64,000 nucleotides of DNA from JBJMHZ01 sp045807125 (GTDB taxonomy: Bacteria; Actinomycetota; Actinomycetes; JAWWOL01). The stretch covers positions 18,497-82,496 of the forward strand of contig JBJMHZ010000017.1 in the NCBI GenBank assembly GCA_045807125.1, read 5' to 3'. Below are positions 9,010 through 16,109 of the stretch, piece after piece. A program made the position numbers and the translations under genes. The notes below the pieces were generated by a model. That model made no database searches and was not told the origin of the DNA. It saw only the letters and a list, made by a program, of their open reading frames with translations. The first letter of the stretch is position 1; every line of letters begins with the position of its first letter.

Positions 9010-9429
9010 GTGACCGACGCATCGGACGTCCTGACCGACCTCGACCGCCTGGTCGACGCCTGGCTCACCCTCCCAGAGGTCGCCGAGCAGCTGGGGCTGC
9101 CGGTGACCAGGGCCCGCCAGCTGCTCTCCGAGCGCAAGCTCGCGGCGGTGCGGCGCGGGCCCAATGCGGCGCTCATGGTGCCCGCGGCGTTCCTGGTCGC
9201 CGATGCGGCCGCCGATGCGGTTGCCGACGCACCCGGCGGCGCCGGCACCGCCGTCCTCAAGGGCCTGCCGGGGGCGCTGACGCTGCTGCAGGACGCCGGT
9301 TACTCCGACCAGGAGGCGATCCGCTGGCTGTTCACCCCCGACCCCACGCTCCCCGGCTCCCCCGTCGAGGCCCTGCGGGCCAACCGGGGCACCGAGGTGA
9401 AGCGCCGCGCGCAGGCGCTCGGCTTCTAG
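9010..9429 (+). CDS. Rv2175c-like DNA-binding protein (probable kinase substrate)
   Basis: A 139-residue protein with a short acidic N-terminus and a helix-turn-helix at ~15-50 (WLTLPEVAEQLGLPVTRARQLL). A C-terminal half ends in TEVKRRAQALGF, the pattern of the Rv2175c_C family. In M. tuberculosis Rv2175c binds DNA and is phosphorylated by PknL. The matching kinase lies 2 kb away, which supports the same pairing here. GTG 9010 is preferred, with another GTG two codons earlier. Residues ~65-80 contain an unusual alanine/aspartate run (AADAAADAVADAPG) that may be a linker. The stop overlaps the crtYc start by one base, an odd link between a kinase substrate and carotenoid genes. Confidence 0.85.
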   Translation: MTDASDVLTDLDRLVDAWLTLPEVAEQLGLPVTRARQLLSERKLAAVRRGPNAALMVPAAFLVADAAADAVADAPGGAGTAVLKGLPGALTLLQDAGYSDQEAIRWLFTPDPTLPGSPVEALRANRGTEVKRRAQALGF

Positions 9430-9785
9430 TGCGGCGCCCGATGCGGCCGGCCCGGCTGCGCAAGGCGGCCTACCTCGGCGTGCTCGCCGGCTGCGCCGCC
9501 ACGACGCTCCCCCTTGAGGTGGTGCTCGGCGCGCGCGCCTACCGGCGTCCGGGCCGGCTGCTGGCGACGGTCGCGCCGGTCGCCGCGGCGTTCGCGGCCT
9601 GGGACGTGGCGGCGATCAGGGCGGGGTGGTGGCGCTACGACCCGGAGCTGACGACCGGCGTGGCGCTCCCCGGCGACCTGCCCATCGAGGAGGCGCTGTT
9701 CTTCCTCGTGGTCCCGGTCTGCGCGGTGCTCACGCTGGAAGCGGTACGGGTGCGGAGGCCGGCATGGGTCATCGGCGACGAATGA
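9429..9785 (+). CDS. crtYc: Lycopene cyclase subunit, CrtYc-like
   Basis: A 118-residue, three-helix membrane protein of the heterodimeric lycopene cyclase family found in actinobacteria. Typical marks are the TLPLEVVLGARAYRRP segment, WDVAAIRAGWWRYDP and PIEEALFFLVVPVCAV. Together with CrtYd it forms a beta- or epsilon-type ring at an end of lycopene. The start is GTG 9429 (one base shared with the upstream stop) or ATG 9441; neither has a convincing Shine-Dalgarno site. The stop overlaps crtYd by ATGA. It faces crtB-crtI, which supply the lycopene. Confidence 0.9.
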   Translation: MRRPMRPARLRKAAYLGVLAGCAATTLPLEVVLGARAYRRPGRLLATVAPVAAAFAAWDVAAIRAGWWRYDPELTTGVALPGDLPIEEALFFLVVPVCAVLTLEAVRVRRPAWVIGDE

Positions 9786-10177
9786 CGTACACGGGGGCGT
9801 CGGCGGCCGCCGTCGTGGCCACCGTGGCGACCGATCTCGCCGTGACGCGCACCCGCCTCGTCACCCGTCGGTCGTTCTGGGCGGCGTACGCCATCGTCCT
9901 GTCGTTCCAGCTGCTCACCAACGGCGTGCTGGCGGGCCGGCGCATCGTCGTCTACGACGAGCAGCGCATCACCGGGCTGCGGGTGGCGGGGGCGCCGGTC
10001 GAGGACCTCGGGTTCGGCTTCGCGCTCGTCACGCAGACGCTCGCGTGGTGGGTCTGGTGGGGGCGGCGGCCCCACTGGCGGGCTCAGCAGCGCCACGGTC
10101 GCTCGCCCGACGGCAGCGCCGGGCCCTGGCAAGGGCGGGGAGCGCCACCGCGGCCCGGCGGCGCAGCGGCACGCTGA
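9782..10177 (+). CDS. crtYd: Lycopene cyclase subunit, CrtYd-like
   Basis: The second small membrane subunit (131 residues) of the heterodimeric cyclase. The conserved part is ~1-100: TYTGASAAAVVATVATDL, RRSFWAAYAIVLSFQLLTNG, the GRRIVVYDEQRITGLRVAG loop, and PVEDLGFGFALVTQTLAWWVWW. The ATG shares ATGA with crtYc, so the subunits are translationally coupled. The last ~30 residues are low-complexity and lie within a 149-bp convergent overlap with crtB. That tail is probably not functional. Confidence 0.9.
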   Translation: MTYTGASAAAVVATVATDLAVTRTRLVTRRSFWAAYAIVLSFQLLTNGVLAGRRIVVYDEQRITGLRVAGAPVEDLGFGFALVTQTLAWWVWWGRRPHWRAQQRHGRSPDGSAGPWQGRGAPPRPGGAAAR

Positions 10178-11003
10178 CCCGGCGGTCGAGCACCCGGTAG
10201 CCCGATCGCTCCACCTCGTCGAGGATGCCGCCGTAGAGGGTGAAGGCGGTCCGGATGCAGTCCCGGCTCGTCGGGTGCAGCAGGTCGATGCCGGGCGCGG
10301 CCGACCGGTAGACCTCCCTCGTGCGCTCGATCTCGAAGGCGAGCAGCCGGCGAACCCGCTCGTCGAGCACGCCCGCCGCCAGCTCGGCGCGCTCGACGCC
10401 GTGCGCGGCCAGGTCCTCGGCCGGCAGGTAGAGCCGCCCTCGCCGCAGGTCCTCGCCGACGTCGCGGATGAAGTTCGAGAGCTGGAAGGCGATGCCGAGC
10501 TCGCGGGCTCGCGACGCGGCGGCTGCCGCGTCGAGCGGCTCGAGGATCGGGACCATCTGCAGGCCGATGACGGCGGCCGACCCCTCGACGTAGCGCAGGA
10601 GGTCGGCGTAGGTCGGGTAGCCGGTCACCGTCAGGTCCATGCGCATCGACGCGAGGAAGGCGTCGAAGTGCGCGAGCGGCAGGTCCCACCGCCGGATCGT
10701 GTCGCGCAGGGCCGGCAGCACCGGCCCGTCGGCGGCCCCCGACCGGAACCGGTCCGTCAGCTCGCCGAGCCGGCGCTCGCGCTCGGCCGGCGAGCGCGGG
10801 CTGCCCAGGTCGTCGACGATCTCGTCGGCCCAGCGCGCGAAGCCGTAGAGCGCGTGCACGTACGGGCGCTTCCACGGTGGCAGCAGGAGGGTCGCCAGGT
10901 AGTACGTCCGGCCGTGCGCCGCGTTGAGCCGGCGGCAGGCCTCGTACGACGCGCGCAGCCGCGGGTCGGCGATGCCAGCTGCGTCGAGGTCGCGCCGTCC
11001 CAT
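10029..11003 (-). CDS. crtB: Phytoene synthase
   Basis: A 324-residue head-to-head prenyl synthase joining two geranylgeranyl diphosphates to phytoene. Seen: the YEACRRLNAAHGRTYYLAT start, the first Asp-rich motif DEIVDD, the second NFIRDVGEDLRRGR, and YLPAEDL. ATG 11003 is fixed by homology and falls at the start of the conserved region. About 50 C-terminal residues (arginine/alanine-rich) exceed the usual end and overlap crtYd on the other strand. Transcribed 64 bp behind crtI. Related HpnC and HpnD lie 2-3 kb away, but this copy groups with carotenoid genes by position and by its YYLAT/IVDD motifs. Confidence 0.94.
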   Translation of the reverse strand: MGRRDLDAAGIADPRLRASYEACRRLNAAHGRTYYLATLLLPPWKRPYVHALYGFARWADEIVDDLGSPRSPAERERRLGELTDRFRSGAADGPVLPALRDTIRRWDLPLAHFDAFLASMRMDLTVTGYPTYADLLRYVEGSAAVIGLQMVPILEPLDAAAAASRARELGIAFQLSNFIRDVGEDLRRGRLYLPAEDLAAHGVERAELAAGVLDERVRRLLAFEIERTREVYRSAAPGIDLLHPTSRDCIRTAFTLYGGILDEVERSGYRVLDRRVSVPLRRRAAVALPALARARRCRRASDRGAAEPASGAAAPTRPTTRASA

Positions 11004-11067
11004 GACCCGAGTGTCGCAGCGATCCGCTCCCGCCGCCTCCCGGCCGGCGCGGGCGCCGAGCGGCCGC

Positions 11068-12579
11068 TCAGAGCCAGGCCCTGGAGCGGTAGGCCGGGTC
11101 GGGACCGGTGATCCGCTCGGCCGCGAGCCGGCCGGAGAGCAGCACCATCGGCACGCCGACGCCAGGCTGCGTCGACGATCCGGTGAGGACGACGTTGTCC
11201 AGGCCACGCGCGAGGGTGGCCTGGCGGAAGGGGCCGGTCTGGAGCAGCGAGTGCGAGGTCGCGAACGGCGCCCCGTGCGCCATGCCCCGGCGCTCCCACT
11301 CCAGCGGCGTCGTCACCTGCTCGAGCTCGACGGCGTCGCCGAACCCGACGTACCCGCGGCTTTCCAGGGTGGCGACCATCTCGTCGCGGTAGCCGGGACC
11401 GACCGCCCGCCAGTTCAGCCCCGCCTCGAGGTTGGGCGTCGGCGCCAGCACGTAGTACGCCTGCCGCCCCTCCGGCGCGAGCGACGGGTCGGTGCGCGTC
11501 GGGTTGGTCACCAGCAGGGACGGGTCGCGCATGAGCCGGCCGCGGTCGATGACGTCGTCGAAGACCTCGCGCCAGGCCCGGCCGAAGTGGATGTTGTGGT
11601 GGGCGATCCGCCCGTACGAGGCGCGCGAGCCGGCCAGCAGCACCACGCAGGACGGCGAGTAGCGCAGCCGGTCGATGCGGCGCGGTCGCGCGGCGGCCGG
11701 CAGCAGGTCGCGCCAGGCCACCGGCAGATCGGCGTTGACGACGACCACGTCGGCAGGGACCCGCTCGCCGCCGGTGGTCACCACGCCGGTGGCCCGGCCG
11801 GCCGCCGTCTCGATGCGGGCGACCTCGGTGCCGTACCGCAGCTCGACGCCGTGGTCGGCCGCCGCGGCCGCGAGCGCCCGCGGCACGGCGTGCATCCCGC
11901 CCATCGGGAACCACACGCCGGCCACCACGTCCATGTACGCGATGACCGCGTAGAGGGCCAGGGCGTCGTAGGGCGAGAGGCCCGCGTACATCGACTGGAA
12001 CGACAGCAGCCGTCTCGTGCGCGGGTCGTGCAGGTAGCGGCCCACCACGGGGGCGAGGCGGCGGAAGCCGCCCATCGCCGCCAGCCGGGCGAGCGACGGG
12101 CGGACGAGGTCGAGGGGGGAGTCGAGGTTGCGGTCGATGAACCCGCGCATCTCCAGCCGGTAGAGCTTGGTGGCGTAGGCGGCGAAGCTGCGGTAGCCGG
12201 CGGCCTCGCGGGCCCCGCACGTCCGCTCGATCTCGGCAGCGGTCGCCTCCACGCCCGGCCGCACGTCGAGCGTCGAGCCGTCGGGGTAGTGCGCCCGGTA
12301 GGCCGGGTCCAGCCGGACCAGCTCGAGCCGGTCGGACAGCCGCTCGCCGACGCAGGCCAGCGCGTCCTCGATCAGCTCCGGCATGGTGAGCACCGTGGGC
12401 CCGGTGTCGAAGGAGTAGCCGCCGCGGCGCAGGACGCCGGCCCGCCCGCCCGGCTCGTCGGCCCGCTCGATCACCGTGACCTGGCGACCGGCACCGGCGA
12501 GGCGCAGGGCGGCCGACAGGCCGCCGAGCCCGGCACCCACCACGACGACCGAGCCGGTCGGGCCGGGCACGGTCCGCAC
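11068..12579 (-). CDS. crtI: Phytoene desaturase (CrtI type)
   Basis: A 503-residue FAD enzyme converting phytoene stepwise to lycopene. The N-terminal Rossmann motif VVVGAGLGGLSAALRLA is followed by ERADEPGGRAG and FDTGPTVLTMP. The C-terminal FAD block reads NVVLTGSSTQPGVGVPMVLLSGRLAAE, the classic CrtI signature. GTG 12579 is chosen because GGAG lies just upstream and the FAD motif starts ~10 residues in; the frame itself is open another 22 codons. It heads a crtI-crtB unit, with a palindromic operator candidate ~95 bp upstream. Confidence 0.95.
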   Translation of the reverse strand: MRTVPGPTGSVVVVGAGLGGLSAALRLAGAGRQVTVIERADEPGGRAGVLRRGGYSFDTGPTVLTMPELIEDALACVGERLSDRLELVRLDPAYRAHYPDGSTLDVRPGVEATAAEIERTCGAREAAGYRSFAAYATKLYRLEMRGFIDRNLDSPLDLVRPSLARLAAMGGFRRLAPVVGRYLHDPRTRRLLSFQSMYAGLSPYDALALYAVIAYMDVVAGVWFPMGGMHAVPRALAAAAADHGVELRYGTEVARIETAAGRATGVVTTGGERVPADVVVVNADLPVAWRDLLPAAARPRRIDRLRYSPSCVVLLAGSRASYGRIAHHNIHFGRAWREVFDDVIDRGRLMRDPSLLVTNPTRTDPSLAPEGRQAYYVLAPTPNLEAGLNWRAVGPGYRDEMVATLESRGYVGFGDAVELEQVTTPLEWERRGMAHGAPFATSHSLLQTGPFRQATLARGLDNVVLTGSSTQPGVGVPMVLLSGRLAAERITGPDPAYRSRAWL

Positions 12580-12671
12580 GGTGGTCTCCTCGCGGCTCGG
12601 CTTCGGTCTCGGTGCCAGCGTACGGGCGCGACCCGGCGCCCGCACGGCGAGCGGAGCGCGCGCCCGTCACC

Positions 12672-12695
12672 GGTAGTTGGTATGGTGCAACTACC
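12672..12695. promoter_or_regulatory. Perfect inverted repeat, probable repressor operator (GGTAGTTG-N8-CAACTACC)
   Basis: Two 8-bp arms (12672-12679 and 12688-12695) match perfectly around an 8-bp spacer. The form resembles MarR-family operators (TAGTTG...CAACTA), but the regulator is not identified and none is encoded nearby. On the minus strand it would overlap the -10 region of a weak crtI promoter (TTGCGT at 12711-12716, then TAGTTG). On the plus strand it lies ~50 bp upstream of the hpnC promoter candidate. Confidence 0.6.
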
Positions 12696-12744
12696 AGGAG
12701 CAGTTGTTGAACGCAATTCATTAGAACCGCTTCGGGATTGCGCG

Positions 12745-12774
12745 TTGCCGGTGCCGAGACGATTTGCCTACGAT
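12745..12774 (+). promoter_or_regulatory. Candidate promoter of the hopanoid operon
   Basis: TTGCCG (12745-12750) and TACGAT (12769-12774) are 18 bases apart, a good sigma70-type match for a GC-rich actinobacterium. It would start transcription near 12781 and leave a ~155-base leader before hpnC that contains a small ORF. Confidence 0.5.
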
Positions 12775-12863
12775 CAGTGCGCGGCGAAGCCGCCATCGGC
12801 TCTCGTCCCCGGGCGAAGCGGCAGGAGACGGGGCGGCGCGGGTGCCGGCCGGAGGAGGTGGCG

Positions 12864-12938
12864 TTGACCGTGGCGAGGTGCCGCGCCCGCCGCCGGCTGC
12901 GCTCCCTGGCCGTGCTGCCGGGCGGCAGCATCGGATGA
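12864..12938 (+). CDS. Small leader ORF translationally coupled to hpnC
   Basis: A strong Shine-Dalgarno sequence GGAGGAGG (12851-12858) is followed five bases later by TTG 12864. The 24-residue arginine-rich frame ends in TGA overlapping the hpnC ATG (ATGA at 12935-12938). hpnC itself has no good ribosome site at that ATG. Translation may therefore load on the leader and pass to hpnC by termination-reinitiation. The peptide has no recognised family. An alternative is that hpnC starts at GTG 12878 and this frame is fortuitous. Confidence 0.4.
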   Translation: MTVARCRARRRLRSLAVLPGGSIG

Positions 12939-13852
12939 GCGCAGCCACCGTGCCGGAGCCGGCGGCGATACCGGCCGGGGCGCCGGCGGCGATGCCAGCC
13001 GGGATACCCGCCGAGCTGACCGCCGCCGTGGCGCCGAAGGCCGGCCGGGAGAACTTCCCGGTCGCGCCCCGGTTCCTGCCCCCAGCCCTGCGCCGCGACC
13101 TCACCGCCATCTACGGCTTCGCCCGCCTCGTGGACGACATCGGGGACGAGGCGCCCGGCTCGCCGGCCGAGCGCGAGCGCCTGCTCGACCTCGTCGACGC
13201 CGACCTCGACCGCATCGCCGCCGGCTCGCTGCCGCAGCACCCCCTGCTGCGGCAACTGGTGCCGACGGTGACCGCCCACCGGTTGCCGCTGCTGCCATTC
13301 CGCCGCCTCGTCGAGGCCAATCGGGTCGATCAGCGGGTGACCCGCTACCGGACGTTCGACGACCTCGCCGCCTACTGCCGGCTGTCCGCCAATCCGGTCG
13401 GTCACCTGGTGCTCGGGGTCTTCGACGCCGCGACGCCGGCCCGGCTGGCCCGCTCCGACGACGTGTGCACCGCCCTGCAGCTCGCCGAGCACTGGCAGGA
13501 CGTCGCCGAGGACCTTGCGCGCGGGCGGATCTACCTGCCGCTCGAGGACCTCGCCGCGCACGGCATCGACGAGCGCGACCTCGCCACGGCGCCCGCGAGC
13601 GACGCGGTGCGCCGGTTGATGGCCTTCCAGGTGCGCAGGGCGCGCCGGATGCTGGACGAGGGCGCGCCGCTCGTCGCCACCCTCGCCGGCCCGGCGCGGG
13701 TGGCCGTTGCCGCCTTCGTGGCCGGTGGCAGGGCCGCCCTCGGCGCGATCGCGGCCGCCGACTTCGACGTGCTCAGCGCGACCCGTCGGGCGGGGCGCCT
13801 GCGGCTCGCCCGCGAGGTGGTGCGGGCCCTTCGCACCGGTGGTCCGCGATGA
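12935..13852 (+). CDS. hpnC: Hopanoid squalene pathway enzyme HpnC (hydroxysqualene synthase)
   Basis: 305 residues of the squalene/phytoene synthase fold. HpnC converts presqualene diphosphate, made by HpnD, to hydroxysqualene. Seen: ENFPVAPRFLPPALR near residue 40, YGFARLVDDIGDE (first Asp-rich region), YCRLSANPVGHLVLGVF, the second motif EHWQDVAEDLARGRIYLP, and a C-terminal amphipathic end. The first ~25 residues are an alanine/proline-rich extension without conservation. ATG 12935 overlaps the leader ORF stop; the next gene overlaps by ATGA. First enzyme of the operon. Confidence 0.93.
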   Translation: MSAATVPEPAAIPAGAPAAMPAGIPAELTAAVAPKAGRENFPVAPRFLPPALRRDLTAIYGFARLVDDIGDEAPGSPAERERLLDLVDADLDRIAAGSLPQHPLLRQLVPTVTAHRLPLLPFRRLVEANRVDQRVTRYRTFDDLAAYCRLSANPVGHLVLGVFDAATPARLARSDDVCTALQLAEHWQDVAEDLARGRIYLPLEDLAAHGIDERDLATAPASDAVRRLMAFQVRRARRMLDEGAPLVATLAGPARVAVAAFVAGGRAALGAIAAADFDVLSATRRAGRLRLAREVVRALRTGGPR

Positions 13853-14724
13853 CCGTGACCGGGTCGACGCCGGCCGTCGCCGTGGCCTACGCCGAATGCG
13901 AGCGCATCACCCGGAGCGAGGCGCGCAATTTCTCGTACGGCATTCGGCTGCTGCCGGCCGACAAGCGGGCTGCGCTCTCCGCCGTCTATGCATTCTCCCG
14001 GCGAATCGACGATATCGGCGACGGCGATCTGAATGACGACGAGAAATTGCAGCTGCTCGCCGCGGCCCGCACCGATCTGACCCACCTCGGCGACCGGCCG
14101 GACGACCCGGTGCTGGTCGCCCTCGCCGATGCCGCCCACCGGTTCCCGCTGCCGCTCGGTGCGTTCGAGGAGCTGATCGAGGGGGTCGAGCTCGACGTGC
14201 GGGGCGCCACCTGCACGACGGCCGAGGACCTCGTTCACTACTGCCGGTGCGTCGCCGGCTCCATCGGGCGGCTCTCGCTCGGCGTGTTCACCGCGCCCGA
14301 CCCGGCGGTCGCGACGCCGCTCGCCGACACCCTCGGCCTCGCGCTCCAGCTCACCAACATCCTGCGCGACGTGCGCGAGGACACCGCCACCGGCCGCAGC
14401 TACCTGCCGAAGGAGGACCTCGCCGCCCACGGGGTCGACCTGCGGCTCGACGACGATGGCCGGCTGGTCGGCTCGCCGGCCCTCGACGAGCTGATCCGCT
14501 TCGAGGCGGCCAGGGCGCAGGCGTGGTACGCCGAGGGCATCGCGCTGCTCGACCTGCTCGACCGCCGCAGCCGGGCCTGCTGCGCGGCGATGGCCGGCAT
14601 CTACCACCGGGTGCTGCGCCGGATCGCGGCCGACCCGGCGGCCGTGCGCGACGGGCGCGTCGCGCTGCCGACGGCGCAGAAGCTCGCCGTCGCGGCTCGC
14701 GCGCTGGCCGGGTGGTCGGTGTGA
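13849..14724 (+). CDS. hpnD: Presqualene diphosphate synthase HpnD
   Basis: 291 residues. It joins two farnesyl diphosphates to presqualene diphosphate. Typical marks: SEARNFSYGIRLLPADKR, YAFSRRIDDIGD, the CRCVAGSIGRLSLGVF block, LTNILRDVREDTATGRSYLP and a C-terminal YHRVLRRI. ATG 13849 shares ATGA with hpnC and the stop shares GTGA with hpnE, so HpnC, HpnD and HpnE are made from one coupled message, as expected for the three-enzyme squalene route that replaces squalene synthase. Confidence 0.95.
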   Translation: MTVTGSTPAVAVAYAECERITRSEARNFSYGIRLLPADKRAALSAVYAFSRRIDDIGDGDLNDDEKLQLLAAARTDLTHLGDRPDDPVLVALADAAHRFPLPLGAFEELIEGVELDVRGATCTTAEDLVHYCRCVAGSIGRLSLGVFTAPDPAVATPLADTLGLALQLTNILRDVREDTATGRSYLPKEDLAAHGVDLRLDDDGRLVGSPALDELIRFEAARAQAWYAEGIALLDLLDRRSRACCAAMAGIYHRVLRRIAADPAAVRDGRVALPTAQKLAVAARALAGWSV

Positions 14725-16109
14725 GCGGCATCGCCGCCCCGGCGCGGGTGGTCGTGGTCGGCGGCGGCCTGGCCGGCCTGTCGGCCGCGATCGGGGCGGT
14801 CGACGCGGGCGCGGCGGTCACCCTGCTCGAGTCGCGGCCCCGGCTCGGCGGCGCCACCCACTCGTTCTCCCGCTCCGGCCTCGTGGTCGACAATGGCCAG
14901 CACGTGCTGCTGCGCTGCTGCACCGCCTACCTCGGCTTCCTGCGCCGGCTCGGCGTCGCCGACTGGACCGCCATGCAGCCGCGCCTAGCGGTGCCGGTCG
15001 TCCGCCCGGGCGCGCCGCGGCCGGTCTGGTTGCGCCGCGGCGGCCTGCCCGCGCCGCTGCATCTCGCGCCGGCCGTGCTCGCCTACCGCCAGCTCAGCCC
15101 GCTGGAGCGGCTCAAGGTGCCGCGCGCCGCCCTCGCCCTGCGCCGCCTCGACCCGGACGACGAAGGCCTCGACGCCGCGTCCTTCGGCGACTGGCTGCGC
15201 CGGCACGGCCAGTCCCGCAACGCGATCGACGCGCTGTGGGACCTCATCTGCACGGCCACCCTCAACACGCCCCCCGACGCCGCCTCGCTCAAGCTCGCCG
15301 CGAAGGTCTTCCGCACCGGCCTGCTCGAGGACAAGGCGGCCGCCGACATCGGCTACCCGCTCGTCCCGCTCGGCCGGCTGCACGGCGAAGCGGCGGAGCG
15401 GGCGCTCGCGGCGGCCGGCGCCACCGTCCGGCTGCGTACCAGGGTGCGGGCGGTCGAGCGGGACGGCGGCGGCTTCGGCGTGGTCACCGACGAGGGGCGG
15501 GTGCCGGCCGACGCGGTCGTCGTGGCGGTGCCGCACGACGCCGCCGGCGGCTTGCTGCCGCCCGGCACCGTGCGCGCGCAGGAGCGGCTCGGCGAGCTCG
15601 GCGCGTCCCCGATCCTCGACGTCCACGTCGTTTACGACCGCCGGGTCACCGACCTGCCGCTCCTCGGTGCGATCGGCACGCCGGCGCAGTGGATCTTCGA
15701 CCGCACCGAGAGCTCCGGCCTCGCCGCCGGCGGCGGCGGCGAGCAGTACCTCGCCGTGTCGGTCTCGGCGGCCGACGCGCTGATCGACCGCTCGGTGGCC
15801 GAGCTGCGCGAGCTGTTCCTGCCCGAGCTCGGGCGGCTGCTGCCACGGGCGCGCGACGCCCGCGTCGTCGAGCTCTTCGTCACCAGGGAGCGGACCGCGA
15901 CGTTCCGCCAGGGCCCCGGCAGCCACTCGCTGCGGGCCGGCACCCGTACCGCGCTGCCCGGCCTCTACCTGGCCGGCGCGTGGACCGACACCGGGTGGCC
16001 GGCCACCATGGAGGGCGCCGTGCGCAGCGGGCGCGCGGCGGCCGAGGCGGTCGTGGCCGGCCTCGGCGGCCGCACCGGCGGCCGGCTCCCCGAAGGAGCG
16101 GCGGCATGA
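14721..16109 (+). CDS. hpnE: Hydroxysqualene dehydroxylase HpnE
   Basis: 462 residues. A FAD-dependent amine-oxidase-fold enzyme that reduces hydroxysqualene to squalene. Seen: Rossmann VVVVGGGLAGLSAAIGA, ESRPRLGGATHSF, DNGQHVLLRCC, the TLNTPPDAASLKLAAKVF block specific to HpnE, and the C-terminal GLYLAGAWTDTGWPATMEGAVRSG FAD element. GTG 14721 overlaps the hpnD stop and ATGA overlaps the next gene. Typical length for the family. Confidence 0.95.
   Translation: MSGIAAPARVVVVGGGLAGLSAAIGAVDAGAAVTLLESRPRLGGATHSFSRSGLVVDNGQHVLLRCCTAYLGFLRRLGVADWTAMQPRLAVPVVRPGAPRPVWLRRGGLPAPLHLAPAVLAYRQLSPLERLKVPRAALALRRLDPDDEGLDAASFGDWLRRHGQSRNAIDALWDLICTATLNTPPDAASLKLAAKVFRTGLLEDKAAADIGYPLVPLGRLHGEAAERALAAAGATVRLRTRVRAVERDGGGFGVVTDEGRVPADAVVVAVPHDAAGGLLPPGTVRAQERLGELGASPILDVHVVYDRRVTDLPLLGAIGTPAQWIFDRTESSGLAAGGGGEQYLAVSVSAADALIDRSVAELRELFLPELGRLLPRARDARVVELFVTRERTATFRQGPGSHSLRAGTRTALPGLYLAGAWTDTGWPATMEGAVRSGRAAAEAVVAGLGGRTGGRLPEGAAA

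Larger units (their letters stand above)
12580..12934. other. Divergent control region between crtI and hpnC
   Basis: 355 bp without a recognised gene family. In order: the crtI Shine-Dalgarno site and leader; a perfect inverted repeat at 12672-12695; an AT-richer stretch (12700-12730) unusual for this window; a plus-strand promoter candidate at 12745-12774; and a small coupled reading frame (12864-12938). It separates carotenoid from hopanoid transcription and could coordinate both. Confidence 0.7.

Noticed and set aside
12738..12863. Upstream extension of the hpnC leader frame to TTG 12738
   Set aside because: It would begin before the promoter candidate (12745-12774) and has no ribosome site; only the part from TTG 12864 is plausible.
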